A stretch of 53,155 bases of DNA. Origin: Verrucomicrobia bacterium Tous-C9LFEB. Its GTDB lineage: Bacteria > Verrucomicrobiota > Verrucomicrobiia > Methylacidiphilales > UBA1321. The translations under genes and the position numbers were made by a program. The notes beneath the pieces are model-generated. The model worked only from the letters and a program-made list of their open reading frames with translations, had not been told where the DNA came from and did no database searches. Below are positions 6,812 through 14,769 of this stretch, one piece after another. Location: NCBI GenBank assembly GCA_002304345.1, contig NEUU01000025.1, positions 1 through 53,155 on the forward strand, given 5' to 3'. How positions within the stretch are numbered: the stretch's first letter is position 1; every line of letters starts with the position of its first letter.

Positions 6812-8398
6812 ATGTCCCTCCGCCACCTCAAACCCCTCCGCGTTGCCGTCGCCGCGCTCTGCCTCACCGTCCTCACCCTCGCCTTTCTCGGCGCGCACCT
6901 CCCCCACCCGCTCATCTCCCTCTTCGCGTCGCTCCAATTCGTTCCCACCCTCATCGCCCTCGCGACCGGAAGCCTCGCTCTTGGCGCGATTATCATCCTC
7001 GTCGTCACCCTCACCGCTGGCCGCATCTATTGCTCCGCGATTTGTCCCCTCGGTATTCTGCAGGATGCGATTGCCCGCATAACGTCTCTCTTTCGCCGCA
7101 AACCCTTCTTCCTTCGCTACGCCCCCGCGTGGACCAAGGTTCGCCACCTCTTCTTCTGGACCACCCTCCTCACCATCCCCCTCGGCGGCGCGGGTCTCGC
7201 CATCGCGTGGCTCGATCCCTACAGCACCTTTGGCCGCACCGTCTCCCTGCTCATTCGCCCCCTGATCCGCTTCGCCCATAACGCCATCGTTCCCCACGCT
7301 GAAAAAGCCCACGTCACCGGTCTCTACCATCTGGATATTGCCCTCGCGGCCCTGCCGCTGCTCCTCGGTGTCGGAGCCGTCTTCCTCCTCATCGTCGTCA
7401 TGGCCTCGCTGCGGGGCCGACTCTACTGCAACACCCTTTGTCCCGTCGGCACGTTGCTCGGCTTCATCGCCTCGCGCTCCTGGCTCCGATTGAAAATCAA
7501 TGCGGACGCCTGCGGCAAATGCGGGGAATGCTTGAAGAGCTGCAAAGCCCAATGCATCGACCTCAAAGCCGGAACGGTCGATGCCTCGCGCTGCGTGTCC
7601 TGTTACAATTGCCTCGCCGCTTGCGATCAGGGGGCGATGCGACTCGCAACCAACTGGACCGTCTCCCGCACCACGAAGCCGTCCGATGCTACGCAACCGC
7701 CCGATTCCGGCCGCCGCCAATTTCTCCTCACCGCCACCGGAGGCGCACTCGTCACCGGAGCCACTCTCTTGCCCGACATCTCGCGTGCCGATGATCACGA
7801 AAAAAAGCACGGGGATGGTCACGGCAAAAAACGCAAGTACAAGAACGTCGTCACCCCGCCCATCGCCGGAGACACCGACACCTTCCTCGCCCACTGCACC
7901 GCCTGCCAGCTCTGCATCAGCTCCTGCACCACGGGCGTGCTCCAGCCCGCGTTCCTTCAGTACGGTCCGCAGCACCTGCTCAAGCCCCGCATGGATTACA
8001 GCAAAGCCTTCTGCAACTACACCTGCCACCGCTGCACCGAGATCTGTCCCACTGGCGCGATTCCCTTTCTGCCGGTGCCGCAAAAACAAATCACCCGCAT
8101 CGGCATGGCCCATTTCAACAAAGAGAACTGCATCGTTTCGGTTTATCATACCGACTGTGGTGCCTGCTCTGAACATTGCCCCACCAAGGCCGTGCACATG
8201 GTTCCGTACGAGGGCGGACTCGTCATTCCCGAGGTCGACAAATCGCTCTGCATCGGTTGCGGCGCCTGCGAATTCGCCTGCCCTGCCGACGACAAAGCCA
8301 TCCTCGTCCACGGTGCACCCAAGGAAAAACTCGCCCGTCGTCCCAGCGAAGAAAAACCCACCGCACCCACCGTGAACAAAGACGGGTTTCCGTTCTAG
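6812..8398 (+). CDS. Membrane-bound polyferredoxin, NapH/NapG-like fusion, 528 aa
   Basis: The N-terminal half is a NapH/CcoG-type membrane module: several helices and two C-x3-CP motifs after GRIYCSAICP and GRLYCNTLCP. Two ferredoxin clusters follow (CGKCGECLKSC and CVSCYNCLAAC). Near residues 298-320 is an internal twin-arginine-like sequence, GRRQFLLTATGGALV. After it comes a NapG-like part with further cysteine clusters (CTACQLCISSC, CHRCTEIC, CGACSEHC, CIGCGACEFAC). The layout suggests quinol-linked electron transfer across or at the membrane. The neighbour upstream is a Tat-exported DUF362 protein, a plausible partner. There is no NapA nitrate reductase here, so the terminal acceptor is unknown. 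No Shine-Dalgarno is seen, because a palindromic element ends 12 bp upstream of the ATG. Confidence 0.85.
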   Translation: MSLRHLKPLRVAVAALCLTVLTLAFLGAHLPHPLISLFASLQFVPTLIALATGSLALGAIIILVVTLTAGRIYCSAICPLGILQDAIARITSLFRRKPFFLRYAPAWTKVRHLFFWTTLLTIPLGGAGLAIAWLDPYSTFGRTVSLLIRPLIRFAHNAIVPHAEKAHVTGLYHLDIALAALPLLLGVGAVFLLIVVMASLRGRLYCNTLCPVGTLLGFIASRSWLRLKINADACGKCGECLKSCKAQCIDLKAGTVDASRCVSCYNCLAACDQGAMRLATNWTVSRTTKPSDATQPPDSGRRQFLLTATGGALVTGATLLPDISRADDHEKKHGDGHGKKRKYKNVVTPPIAGDTDTFLAHCTACQLCISSCTTGVLQPAFLQYGPQHLLKPRMDYSKAFCNYTCHRCTEICPTGAIPFLPVPQKQITRIGMAHFNKENCIVSVYHTDCGACSEHCPTKAVHMVPYEGGLVIPEVDKSLCIGCGACEFACPADDKAILVHGAPKEKLARRPSEEKPTAPTVNKDGFPF

Positions 8399-8482
8399 CC
8401 AGCCGTTTGAAATAAAAAGCGCGAAGGCCATAGAGCCTGTTTACGATCTTAAGCGATTTGCGCAGCAAATCAGCTACTGGGT

Positions 8483-8499
8483 GCAGGGCTCAGCCCTGC
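8483..8499. repeat. Perfect 8-bp stem hairpin beside the SRP RNA gene
   Basis: GCAGGGCTCAGCCCTGC is an 8-bp inverted repeat around a single base. On the plus strand it is followed by an A-run. On the minus strand it lies just beyond the T-run that ends the SRP RNA. It could be a remnant of the REP-like family, since GTGCAGGGCTG recurs near 18578. Confidence 0.5.
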
Positions 8500-8502
8500 C
8501 AA

Positions 8503-8599
8503 AAAAAAGACCAGAGGCGGCAACAACGTTGGTCAAGGTACCGTTGCTTCCTTTCGGACCTGGCGGGGTTGACTTGCCTCGGCTCTGCCACCTCTGGCG
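8503..8599 (-). ncRNA. ffs: Signal recognition particle RNA (small bacterial 4.5S type)
   Basis: On the minus strand this contains the universal SRP core: CCAGGTCCGAAAGGAAGCA, with a GAAA tetraloop closing the M-domain binding helix. The two ends pair (CCAGAGG at the 5' side with CCTCTGG at the 3' side, plus strand 8592-8598 and 8511-8517). The transcript ends in a T-run (8501-8508 as A on the plus strand). The size of about 97 nt fits the small eubacterial form without an Alu domain. It binds Ffh and targets membrane proteins. The 5' end is set from the promoter spacing and stem and is accurate to a few bases. Confidence 0.93.
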
Positions 8600-8605
8600 A
8601 CCGCT

Positions 8606-8634
8606 AACCTACGCAACCCCGCGCCATCTGTCCA
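8606..8634 (-). promoter_or_regulatory. Predicted sigma-70 type promoter of the SRP RNA gene
   Basis: On the minus strand TGGACA (8634-8629) and TAGGTT (8611-8606) are separated by exactly 17 bp and lie just upstream of the predicted 5' end. The -10 box is a weak match. Position and spacing are the main support. Confidence 0.4.
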
Positions 8635-8679
8635 AGTGTTTTCGTTGCCACAAATCCCGCTCCGAGGTAAAATCACCAC

Positions 8680-9027
8680 ATGAACCAGACCCTCTCCGTT
8701 CTGTTCATCGTCACGGCCCTCACCGTCACCGCCGCGCGCGCCGAAACCTGGCCGCAAGTGCCCGGACTTTCCTCGCCCACTCCCGCCGGAGCGACCGACC
8801 TGAAACCCGCGACTCCACCACCCACCACCACCGAGAAGATCACCACCCTCTCCACCTCCGAACCGCAGAAAGCGCCCACGACACCCACTCCGCCCCTCGC
8901 CAATCCCCCGGCCACTCCCGCCACCACCGACGAAGCCCCGTCCTTTCTGCGACTCGACACCCCGCCTCCGTCCGACAGCGCCCCCTCGTCGCCCCTCTTC
9001 CCCGCGCCCAGTGCACCGCCGCTGTAA
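8680..9027 (+). CDS. Exported proline/threonine-rich small protein, 115 aa
   Basis: No family recognised. A signal peptide is clear (MNQTLSVLFIVTALTVTAARA, cleavage near residue 21). The mature part is a low-complexity Pro/Thr/Ser chain (for example TPPPTTTEKITTL and SAPSSPLFPAPSAPPL) without cysteines or a lipobox, so it is probably an extended, disordered periplasmic or surface polypeptide. The start has GAGGTA a suitable distance upstream. It stands alone between the SRP RNA gene and a 200-bp repeat leader. The proline-rich composition could also make a chance frame look protein-like, but the signal peptide and ribosome-binding site argue for a real gene. Confidence 0.6.
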   Translation: MNQTLSVLFIVTALTVTAARAETWPQVPGLSSPTPAGATDLKPATPPPTTTEKITTLSTSEPQKAPTTPTPPLANPPATPATTDEAPSFLRLDTPPPSDSAPSSPLFPAPSAPPL

Positions 9028-9062
9028 AATCGTCAACTGCGCCAGACATCATAACTTTCCCA

Positions 9063-9262
9063 AAAAATGTCGCACACGCAGCTCACGTAGCAAACCTAAG
9101 ACAAACACTCCCGCGCCAGCTGTGCTAGTCTGCCCCCATGCGCGGACTCTTTTCCTTTGAAATCTCAAATCTGAGATTTGAAATTTCTCATCGACACCCA
9201 CCGCGACACCCAACAGAGGCGGTCGATCTTTGTAGCCGATTGTCGACGCTGTTTATTTTTTT
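9063..9262 (+). repeat. 200-bp shared leader repeat, copy A
   Basis: This stretch matches the reverse complement of 18371-18571 almost end to end and without obvious gaps. Shared landmarks are CGCACACGCAGCTCA, CCTAAGACAAACACTCCCG, TTTGAAATCTCAAAT, GACACCCACC, CGACACCCAACAGAG and TTGTAGCCGATTGTCGACGC. It contains a small palindrome (AAATCTCAAATCTGAGATTT). It ends 37 bp before the YjbQ-family gene. An ATG-started frame runs through it in frame with that gene but is probably not coding. Confidence 0.85.
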
Positions 9263-9299
9263 CGTGCCATCCCCTACCCCCACCCCTAAAAAACACCCT

Positions 9300-9716
9300 A
9301 TGATTTCCCAGACCTTCACCTTTACCGTTCCCACCAACGGCAAGGGCACCTACGAAATCACCAAACAGGTGCAGGCCGCCGTGGACGAAACCCGCATCAG
9401 CGAAGGCACCGCCTCCGTCTTCATCGCCCACACCAGCGCCAGCCTCGTGCTCTACGAGAATGCCGACCCCACCGCGCGCGAGGACCTGCACCGCTTCATG
9501 GAAGAGATCGTGCCCGAGGACGAAACCTATCTCCACGACGCGGAAGGTCCCGACGACTCCACCAGCCACCTGCGCATGGCGCTCACCCGCACCAGCGAAG
9601 TGATCCCCATCAATCGCGGAAGCCTCTGCCTCGGCACCTGGCAGGGCATCTTTATCTTTGAACACCGCAGCGCTCCCCATCGCCGCACCATCTACCTCAA
9701 CGTCACCGGAGTCTAA
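9300..9716 (+). CDS. YjbQ/UPF0047 family protein, 138 aa
   Basis: Matches the YjbQ (secondary thiamine-phosphate synthase) family over its full length: HTSASLVLYENADP near residue 43, a central DSTSHLRMAL segment and the hallmark LCLGTWQGIFIFEH near the C terminus. Members have been reported to complement thiamine-phosphate synthase weakly, but the natural substrate is uncertain. The start at 9300 (MISQTFTFTV) is chosen by homology; the frame extends upstream into the repeat leader. It lies 3 bp from the next gene, a putative antiporter, so the two are very likely cotranscribed. Confidence 0.92.
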   Translation: MISQTFTFTVPTNGKGTYEITKQVQAAVDETRISEGTASVFIAHTSASLVLYENADPTAREDLHRFMEEIVPEDETYLHDAEGPDDSTSHLRMALTRTSEVIPINRGSLCLGTWQGIFIFEHRSAPHRRTIYLNVTGV

Positions 9717-9719
9717 TCC

Positions 9720-11156
9720 ATGTCAAACCCCGCCACGCTTCCCGCCTTCCCGCTGCCGCTCAATCAATACGCGCACACGGAAGGCGCCGGACTCTGGCAG
9801 GTGCTCGTGGAGCGCGTGCAGGCCGATCCGTTTAATCTCATTGCGAGCGTCCTCTTCCTCCTCGCCATCCTCCACACCTTCCTCGCTCCCACACTGCTCA
9901 AACTCGCCCACCGCATCCAGCATCACCACGACGACGAGATCCGCCGCAAAAAGGAAGCGGGCCACTCCATTCACCCGCGTCACGAACGCAGCATCCCCGC
10001 CGCCGCACTCCATTTCTTCAGCGAAGTCGAAGCCATCTTCGGCCTCTGGGTGGTGCCGCTGCTCATCGCCATCACCCTCATCAAGGGCTGGGACACCGCC
10101 AAGCAATACGTCAACAGCACGGTCAACTACACCGAACCGCTCTTCGTCATCGTCATCATGGCCATCGCCGCCAGCCGCCCGGTTCTGCAATTTGCCGCGC
10201 ACGGCATGGCCCTCCTCGCTGGAAAATCGCCCGCCCGCTGGTGGCTGACCCTCCTCACCGTCGGCCCGCTCCTCGGCTCGTTCATCACTGAACCCGCCGC
10301 CATGACGATCTGCGCGTTGCTGCTGGGCCGCGAATTCTACGCGCTCAAACCGAGCACGACCTTCATGTACGCCACGATCGGACTCCTCTTCGTGAATGTC
10401 TCCGTCGGCGGCACGCTCACCAACTTCGCCGCGCCACCCGTTCTCATGGTTGCCGCCAAGTGGAACTGGAGTTCGCTCTATATGCTGGAAAACTTCGGCG
10501 ACCGCGCCATCGCCGCCATCGTGCTCAGCAACCTCACCTACTTCCTCCTCTTCCGCAAGGAATTCTCCGCCCTCGCAACCACCCGAAAAAAACACGAAGA
10601 CTCCCACCACAGCACCGAGGAACAAGTGCCTCTCTGGATTACCGGCGTCCATCTCGCCTTTCTTCTCGGCACCGTCATCGTCGCCCACTACCCCGCGCTC
10701 TTCATTGGCGGCTTTCTATTCTTCCTCGCTTTCACCATTGCCACGAGTCCCTACCAGGATGAAATCAATATGCGCTCGCCGCTGCTCGTCGGTTTCTTCC
10801 TCGCGGGACTCGTCATTCACGGCGGCCTGCAAGGCTGGTGGATCGAGCCGTTGCTCGGCCGCTTGAGCCAATGGCCGCTCCTCCTCGGGGCGACATTCCT
10901 GACGGCTTTCAATGACAACGCGGCCATCACCTATCTCGCCACGCTCGTGCCGGATTTCAGTGAAACGCTGAAAATCGCCGTCGTCTCCGGGGCCGTCGCC
11001 GGGGGTGGACTCACCGTCATCGCCAACGCACCGAACCCGGCGGGTCAATCGATCCTCAACAAATACTTCCCCAACGGCGTCGCTCCCGGCCCCCTTGCCC
11101 TCGCGGCACTCTTCCCCACCGCCATGGTGCTGCTCTGCTTCGCGGCATTCCGGTAG
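9720..11156 (+). CDS. Putative Na+/H+ antiporter family membrane protein, 478 aa
   Basis: Polytopic inner-membrane protein with about ten or more hydrophobic helices. It resembles the putative Na+/H+ antiporter family (Pfam Na_H_antiport_2), with conserved-looking segments LLGSFITEPAAMTICALLL, VSVGGTLTNFAAPPVLMVA and FNDNAAITYLATLVPDFS; the paired half-repeat style (ITEPAAM and NDNAAITY) is typical of ion transporters. A His-rich cytoplasmic loop (HRIQHHHDDEIRRKK) follows the first helix. It starts 3 bp after the YjbQ-family gene. The transport activity is inferred from family resemblance and has rarely been tested. Confidence 0.8.
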   Translation: MSNPATLPAFPLPLNQYAHTEGAGLWQVLVERVQADPFNLIASVLFLLAILHTFLAPTLLKLAHRIQHHHDDEIRRKKEAGHSIHPRHERSIPAAALHFFSEVEAIFGLWVVPLLIAITLIKGWDTAKQYVNSTVNYTEPLFVIVIMAIAASRPVLQFAAHGMALLAGKSPARWWLTLLTVGPLLGSFITEPAAMTICALLLGREFYALKPSTTFMYATIGLLFVNVSVGGTLTNFAAPPVLMVAAKWNWSSLYMLENFGDRAIAAIVLSNLTYFLLFRKEFSALATTRKKHEDSHHSTEEQVPLWITGVHLAFLLGTVIVAHYPALFIGGFLFFLAFTIATSPYQDEINMRSPLLVGFFLAGLVIHGGLQGWWIEPLLGRLSQWPLLLGATFLTAFNDNAAITYLATLVPDFSETLKIAVVSGAVAGGGLTVIANAPNPAGQSILNKYFPNGVAPGPLALAALFPTAMVLLCFAAFR

Positions 11157-11201
11157 TTCCCATGCACGCTGCCAACGTTGATTTTCAAACGAGAACTCGG
11201 T

Positions 11202-11253
11202 CTGTAGGGCGCTTCGGTGAAGCGCCATGGCGTCTCACCGAGACGCCCTACAG
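11202..11253. repeat. REP-like double-hairpin element 2
   Basis: Outer arms CTGTAGGGCG / CGCCCTACAG enclose two hairpins, GGCGCTTCGGTGAAGCGCC and GGCGTCTCACCGAGACGCC. It has the same three-way-junction layout as the element at 3566-3617. It lies between the convergent antiporter gene and a small membrane-protein gene. Confidence 0.82.
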
Positions 11254-11349
11254 AAAACCACTCAATGGACTGAAACTGGAAAGGCTGGCCCCGCTTGCGC
11301 AGAACCAGCCTTTCGCTTCTGTCCGAGGCGTTAACCGCCGTGGGACGGA

Positions 11350-11529
11350 TTAATCCTTATGAAATCGTTCGTACAACGATTCACCGGCGGCTTCGCGCGT
11401 CACGCGCTCATCCTCCACCTTGCGGTAGAGTTTGTAACCAACCGCCAAAGCCAATCCCCCAACGAAAGCCAAAGCCAACGCAACCACAACGGGCTGCAGG
11501 TCGGATTTCTTTTCTTCTTGTTGTGACAT
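11350..11529 (-). CDS. Small single-pass membrane protein, 59 aa
   Basis: No family recognised. After a polar N terminus (MSQQEEKKSDLQP) there is one hydrophobic helix (VVVALALAFVGGLALAVGYKLY) and a charged C-terminal tail (RKVEDERVTREAAGESLYERFHKD). The ATG at 11529 is chosen because GGAGGAG lies just upstream; an in-frame ATG at 11553 has no such site. It is transcribed alone, divergent from the DUF167 gene. Small tail-anchored proteins like this often act as accessory subunits, but nothing here points to a partner. Confidence 0.65.
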   Translation of the reverse strand: MSQQEEKKSDLQPVVVALALAFVGGLALAVGYKLYRKVEDERVTREAAGESLYERFHKD

Positions 11530-11625
11530 ACTACTCCTCCCTTTCCACTTCATTAAAACTCCGGTAATTCAAAATGCAACTATAGAACAAATCATCGGCA
11601 CCGCTTTCTCAAGAATAAGTGGCTT

Positions 11626-11916
11626 ATGACAAATAATCCTTCACCTCAGTACATTACCCTTCATGTCGTCCCCAATGCGCCCAAAAGCGCCATCGTGGGC
11701 CGTCACGGAACCGCCATCAAGGTGAAGCTCCACGCCCCCGCCGTCGACAACAAGGCCAACGCCGAACTCGTCCGCTTCCTCGCCGAACAACTCGACCTCC
11801 CCGCCTCCGCCGTCACCCTCGTGCGCGGTCAGAAATCCCGCGAAAAAACCGTTGCCCTCTCCACCCTCACCGTCGCCCAGGCCGAAGCGCTTCTCCTCGG
11901 CGAAACCAAGACTTAA
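11626..11916 (+). CDS. DUF167 / YggU (UPF0235) family protein, 96 aa
   Basis: Small conserved protein of unknown function. The family features are seen: ITLHVVPNAPKSAIVG at the N terminus, IKVKLHAPAVDNKANAELVRFLAEQL in the centre and VRGQKSREKTVAL near the end. The length is normal for the family. It lies 15 bp before the VOC-fold gene and both read in the same direction, so they may share a transcript. No catalytic role is established for the family. Confidence 0.92.
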   Translation: MTNNPSPQYITLHVVPNAPKSAIVGRHGTAIKVKLHAPAVDNKANAELVRFLAEQLDLPASAVTLVRGQKSREKTVALSTLTVAQAEALLLGETKT

Positions 11917-11931
11917 CGCCCCCCTCACCCC

Positions 11932-12393
11932 ATGACACACTCCATCGATCACCTCAACCTCGTCGTCCGCGACCTCGAGACCACTGTCCGTTTTTACCGC
12001 GATCTCCTCGGCTTTCAACAAACCAACCGCGCCACGTTGCAGGGAGACTGGATCGACGCCGTCGCCGGGCTCCCCGGCATCCAAGCCGAAGTCGTGTTCC
12101 TGGAACTCCCCGGCAATGGTCCCCGCATTGAAGTTCTGCAATACCTCACTCCCATCGGGCAAAATTTGCCTGCCAACTCCCTAGCCAATACGTTCGGCCT
12201 GCGCCATTTCGCGCTCCGCATTTCCGATATGACCGCCACCGTGGCCCGTCTCCGCGCCGCCGGAGTTCAGTTTGTCGGCAACCCCGTCGAAGTCCCCGCT
12301 GGCATTTTGAAAGGCTCGAACGTGCGCAAAACGCTCTGCTATTTTCACGATCCCGATGGCGTCCTTTTGGAACTCGCCGAGTATCACGAATGA
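11932..12393 (+). CDS. VOC (glyoxalase/methylmalonyl-CoA epimerase-like) family protein, 153 aa
   Basis: Metal-dependent vicinal-oxygen-chelate fold with two beta-alpha-beta-beta-beta halves. The expected metal ligands are visible: a His in IDHLNLVV (residue 7), a Glu in RIEVLQY, a His in LRHFALRI and a Glu in GVLLELAEYHE. The spacing resembles glyoxalase I and methylmalonyl-CoA epimerase, but the substrate cannot be read from the sequence. It follows the DUF167 gene by 15 bp. A promoter for the next gene overlaps its stop codon region. Confidence 0.85.
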   Translation: MTHSIDHLNLVVRDLETTVRFYRDLLGFQQTNRATLQGDWIDAVAGLPGIQAEVVFLELPGNGPRIEVLQYLTPIGQNLPANSLANTFGLRHFALRISDMTATVARLRAAGVQFVGNPVEVPAGILKGSNVRKTLCYFHDPDGVLLELAEYHE

Positions 12394-12395
12394 CT

Positions 12396-12425
12396 TTGAC
12401 TTTCCCCTCCCGAAAGCGCTATATT
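12396..12425 (+). promoter_or_regulatory. Predicted sigma-70 type promoter
   Basis: TTGACT (12396-12401) and TATATT (12420-12425) are separated by 18 bp. They lie 3 bp after the VOC gene stop and give a leader of about 65 nt before the gene at 12497. It is the best sigma-70-type promoter by eye in this part of the window. Confidence 0.55.
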
Positions 12426-12496
12426 GACTCCATCAGGAGGGGGCGCAAACGGCAGTCCCTTTGGGCCCCGGTCCTTACCGAAAAGAGGTGAGAAAT

Positions 12497-12796
12497 ATGA
12501 TCGACCCTCGTCACTCCACCGATATCCCCATCGATCGGAAAGCGGAAGATTGGGCCGCCGCCGCCCTCAGCGTCATCCCCGGCCTCGGCCACCTCTTCAA
12601 AGGTTACTACGGACTCGGCTTCGGGCTCATGCTCGTCGGATTTCCACTCTCGCTCTTCGTCGGAATCCTGATTGGCTTCTGCACCCTCGGCCTCGGCCTC
12701 ATCCTGCCCGTGATGTTCTGGATCGGTGTCATGGGACATGCCTACTGCATCGACTCCCGGCACCACGTCCACCACCACACCGCACACCCGGCCTGA
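12497..12796 (+). CDS. Small two- or three-helix membrane protein, TM2-like, 99 aa
   Basis: The N terminus is polar (MIDPRHSTDIPIDRKAEDW), followed by AAAALSVIPGLGHLFKGYYGLG, a glycine-rich hairpin like that in TM2-type proteins, and then hydrophobic stretches up to VMFWIGVMGHAY. The C terminus is His-rich (DSRHHVHHHTAHPA), which could bind metal. The ATG at 12497 is chosen for the AGGTGAG upstream; the open frame extends to 12461. It has its own promoter. The function is unknown. Confidence 0.7.
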   Translation: MIDPRHSTDIPIDRKAEDWAAAALSVIPGLGHLFKGYYGLGFGLMLVGFPLSLFVGILIGFCTLGLGLILPVMFWIGVMGHAYCIDSRHHVHHHTAHPA

Positions 12797-12833
12797 TTCG
12801 TCCACGAACCGAATGAGCGCGCGCGCTTTGTGT

Positions 12834-13634
12834 TCATGGCATTTGCTGGCAATCCGCAAATGCCTGACTCAAGGCCGCTCGCACATCACCTGTCGGCAGG
12901 AACTCATGTCCGATGTAACCACGATAGTTCGTCGCCGCGATGGCTTGGTAAATAGCCGGATAATTGAGCTCCTGCCTCTCATCCGGTTGTCCGCGACCGG
13001 GATTTCCCGCCGTATGATAATGAGCAAATTCAGCGGAGTGATTCTGGATCGTTCGAATCACGTCCCCCTCCATCACCTGCATGTGGTAAATGTCGTAGAG
13101 CAATTTCACCGACGGCGAGTTCACCCGCCGACAGACCTCGACGCCCCAAGCCGTATGATCGCATTCATAATTCGCATGATCGACTTTGCTATTCAACAAC
13201 TCGATCGCCAACGTCACTCCCGCATTGGCTGCGACGGGGGCCAGCCGGTTCAAAACTTCCGCAGTAGCGTCGATGCCCGAATGGGTTCCCTGCCGATTCC
13301 CTGAAAAGCAAATCAAGAGAGGAATTTTCCATTGTTCGGCCTTCGCCAGATTCGCCCGCACTTCAGCCTCAATACGCTTGGAATTTTCCCGCCGATTCAT
13401 TCCGTCTTCGATGGAATTGTGCCCGCACACCGCCACAATTTTCAATCCATGCTCGATCACTTTCGGCCACAAGGCCTCGTCGATCAGATCGACTCCTTCG
13501 TATCCGATTTCTCGCGCCGCGTGCAGCAGCGTATCCGCATCGAGCCCACGATTGGCAAAGCACCACCACGAGAAAGACTGTTTGAGGGCGCTCCTTTTAT
13601 TCCCCTCACTGCGAAGAATGGACGAAGTTGTCAT
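12834..13634 (-). CDS. Hydroxypyruvate isomerase-like TIM-barrel protein, 266 aa
   Basis: Belongs to the AP-endonuclease-2/xylose-isomerase-like TIM barrel group. Key segments: [14 protein letters not shown] at the start, [25 protein letters not shown] with the metal-binding Glu, [14 protein letters not shown], and near the end [12 protein letters not shown]. These match the hydroxypyruvate isomerase (Hyi) branch, which interconverts hydroxypyruvate and tartronate semialdehyde. Related sugar isomerases and epimerases are not excluded. It is divergent from an AraC regulator with a 106-bp AT-rich spacer, so that regulator probably controls it. Confidence 0.82.
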   Translation of the reverse strand: MTTSSILRSEGNKRSALKQSFSWWCFANRGLDADTLLHAAREIGYEGVDLIDEALWPKVIEHGLKIVAVCGHNSIEDGMNRRENSKRIEAEVRANLAKAEQWKIPLLICFSGNRQGTHSGIDATAEVLNRLAPVAANAGVTLAIELLNSKVDHANYECDHTAWGVEVCRRVNSPSVKLLYDIYHMQVMEGDVIRTIQNHSAEFAHYHTAGNPGRGQPDERQELNYPAIYQAIAATNYRGYIGHEFLPTGDVRAALSQAFADCQQMP

Positions 13635-13740
13635 ACGAGCATTAGAAAATAATCCATTATAAAAACCGATTGGAATTAATGGCTAACTCATGACTTTTTC
13701 GGCTTTTCTACAAAATTTACGAAAGTAATAACTTAATTAT

Positions 13741-14598
13741 ATGGTAAAAATTGGTTTTTTTGCCATTTCTGAACTCATGCCCAATCCCACTGCATGGAAG
13801 CGCTTCTTCCAAAATCAGGCTCGTCAGAAACCACTGGTTTTTGTCCATGGGATGAGGCACGCCGTGCCAATCGGCACCTGCGCTGTCCACACACATCCCG
13901 TGCTGGAAATCATCTATCATCCCATGGGGAAAGGGCGCACTCGAATCGAAGACGTTCCACTCGATTTCGAGGAAGGAAGCATCGTAATTCATCCGCCCGG
14001 CCAACGACACGACCAGGAAATGATCGTTCCCGGTGAGGATCTCTGCGTCAAAATCGCGGCATCTACTCGCGATCTGGTCTTTCCCAAAGAGCATCTCTAT
14101 CTTCCCGCCGTGGACAGCCCGGCCCTGCTCGAAGACATCCGCTTGCTCTCCGAAGTCGGGACCGCCCTCACGCCGCCCGAACAGGCCATCTACGATCTAC
14201 GCGCCACCGCCACTTTATTATCGCTCGTGCATCTGGCCTGCCATCGCTGGAAACGCCAGAGTTCCAGTCGGGGCGAACGGTACGTTTCGCATGCCGAACA
14301 ATATATTCGCAATCACTTTTCCGAAATCGACTCGGTCGATGCCGTATCGGAAGAAGTGGGCGTGAGTGCAGATTATCTACGCCATCAGTTCAAGCTACTG
14401 CGCGGGAAAAGTCTGATTCGTCGTGTGACCGAATTACGAATCGATCGCGCCAAAACCCTCTTGGTCCACTCACAGCTTCCCCTCAAGCAGATCGCATCGC
14501 TCTGCGGATTTCGCGACGAATATTATTTCTCCAAAGTCTTTCGCAAGTTCACCCGCTCCACCCCCACCCGCTACCGGGACCGGAACTGGCCCACGTGA
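13741..14598 (+). CDS. AraC-family transcriptional regulator, 285 aa
   Basis: An N-terminal cupin-like sensor (about residues 40-110: HTHPVLEIIYHPMGKGRT and SIVIHPPGQRHDQEM) precedes a C-terminal double helix-turn-helix (about residues 185-280). The second helix-turn-helix has the AraC signature LPLKQIASLCGFRDEYYFSKVFRKF. It is divergent from the hydroxypyruvate-isomerase-like gene, a typical arrangement for a sugar-responsive local regulator. An alternative ATG at 13777 is possible; neither start has a strong ribosome-binding site. The spacer to its neighbour is markedly AT-rich, as expected of a promoter region. Confidence 0.9.
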   Translation: MVKIGFFAISELMPNPTAWKRFFQNQARQKPLVFVHGMRHAVPIGTCAVHTHPVLEIIYHPMGKGRTRIEDVPLDFEEGSIVIHPPGQRHDQEMIVPGEDLCVKIAASTRDLVFPKEHLYLPAVDSPALLEDIRLLSEVGTALTPPEQAIYDLRATATLLSLVHLACHRWKRQSSSRGERYVSHAEQYIRNHFSEIDSVDAVSEEVGVSADYLRHQFKLLRGKSLIRRVTELRIDRAKTLLVHSQLPLKQIASLCGFRDEYYFSKVFRKFTRSTPTRYRDRNWPT

Positions 14599-14657
14599 GT
14601 ATTATTGAGCAATCAGGACATCTCTCTATAGGCCGAAAGGTATGCCGCCTGATTTGC

Positions 14658-14685
14658 TTGCCTGAGTCTCCCGTCAAAGCATAAT
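14658..14685 (+). promoter_or_regulatory. Predicted promoter of tRNA-Arg
   Basis: TTGCCT (14658-14663) and CATAAT (14680-14685) are separated by 16 bp and would start transcription about 5 nt before the mature tRNA 5' end. The -10 box matches the consensus in five of six bases; the -35 box is weaker. Confidence 0.4.
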
Positions 14686-14696
14686 GCCAGAACCGC

Positions 14697-14769
14697 GACC
14701 CTATAGCTCAAATGGATAGAGCATCGGTTTCCTAAACCGAGTATCCCAGTTCAATTCTGGGTGGGGTCA
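14697..14769 (+). tRNA. tRNA-Arg (anticodon CCU)
   Basis: A full cloverleaf can be drawn. The acceptor stem is GACCCTA with TGGGGTC plus discriminator A, the D arm GCTC/GAGC, the anticodon stem TCGGT/ACCGA with loop TTCCTAA (anticodon CCT), and the T arm CCCAG/CTGGG with loop TTCAATT. CCA is not encoded. It reads codon AGG. The last 19 bases are also the 3' end of the gene on the opposite strand. Confidence 0.95.

Noticed and set aside
6737..8431. Open frame of 564 codons on the minus strand opposite the polyferredoxin gene
   Set aside because: Gly/Asp/Glu-rich composition with no domain; the plus strand has multiple Fe-S motifs.
9138..9299. N-terminal extension of the YjbQ-family gene through the repeat leader
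   Set aside because: The 54 extra residues come from the dispersed repeat, and family homology begins at 9300. The same applies to 18278-18496 for the DUF4412-like gene.
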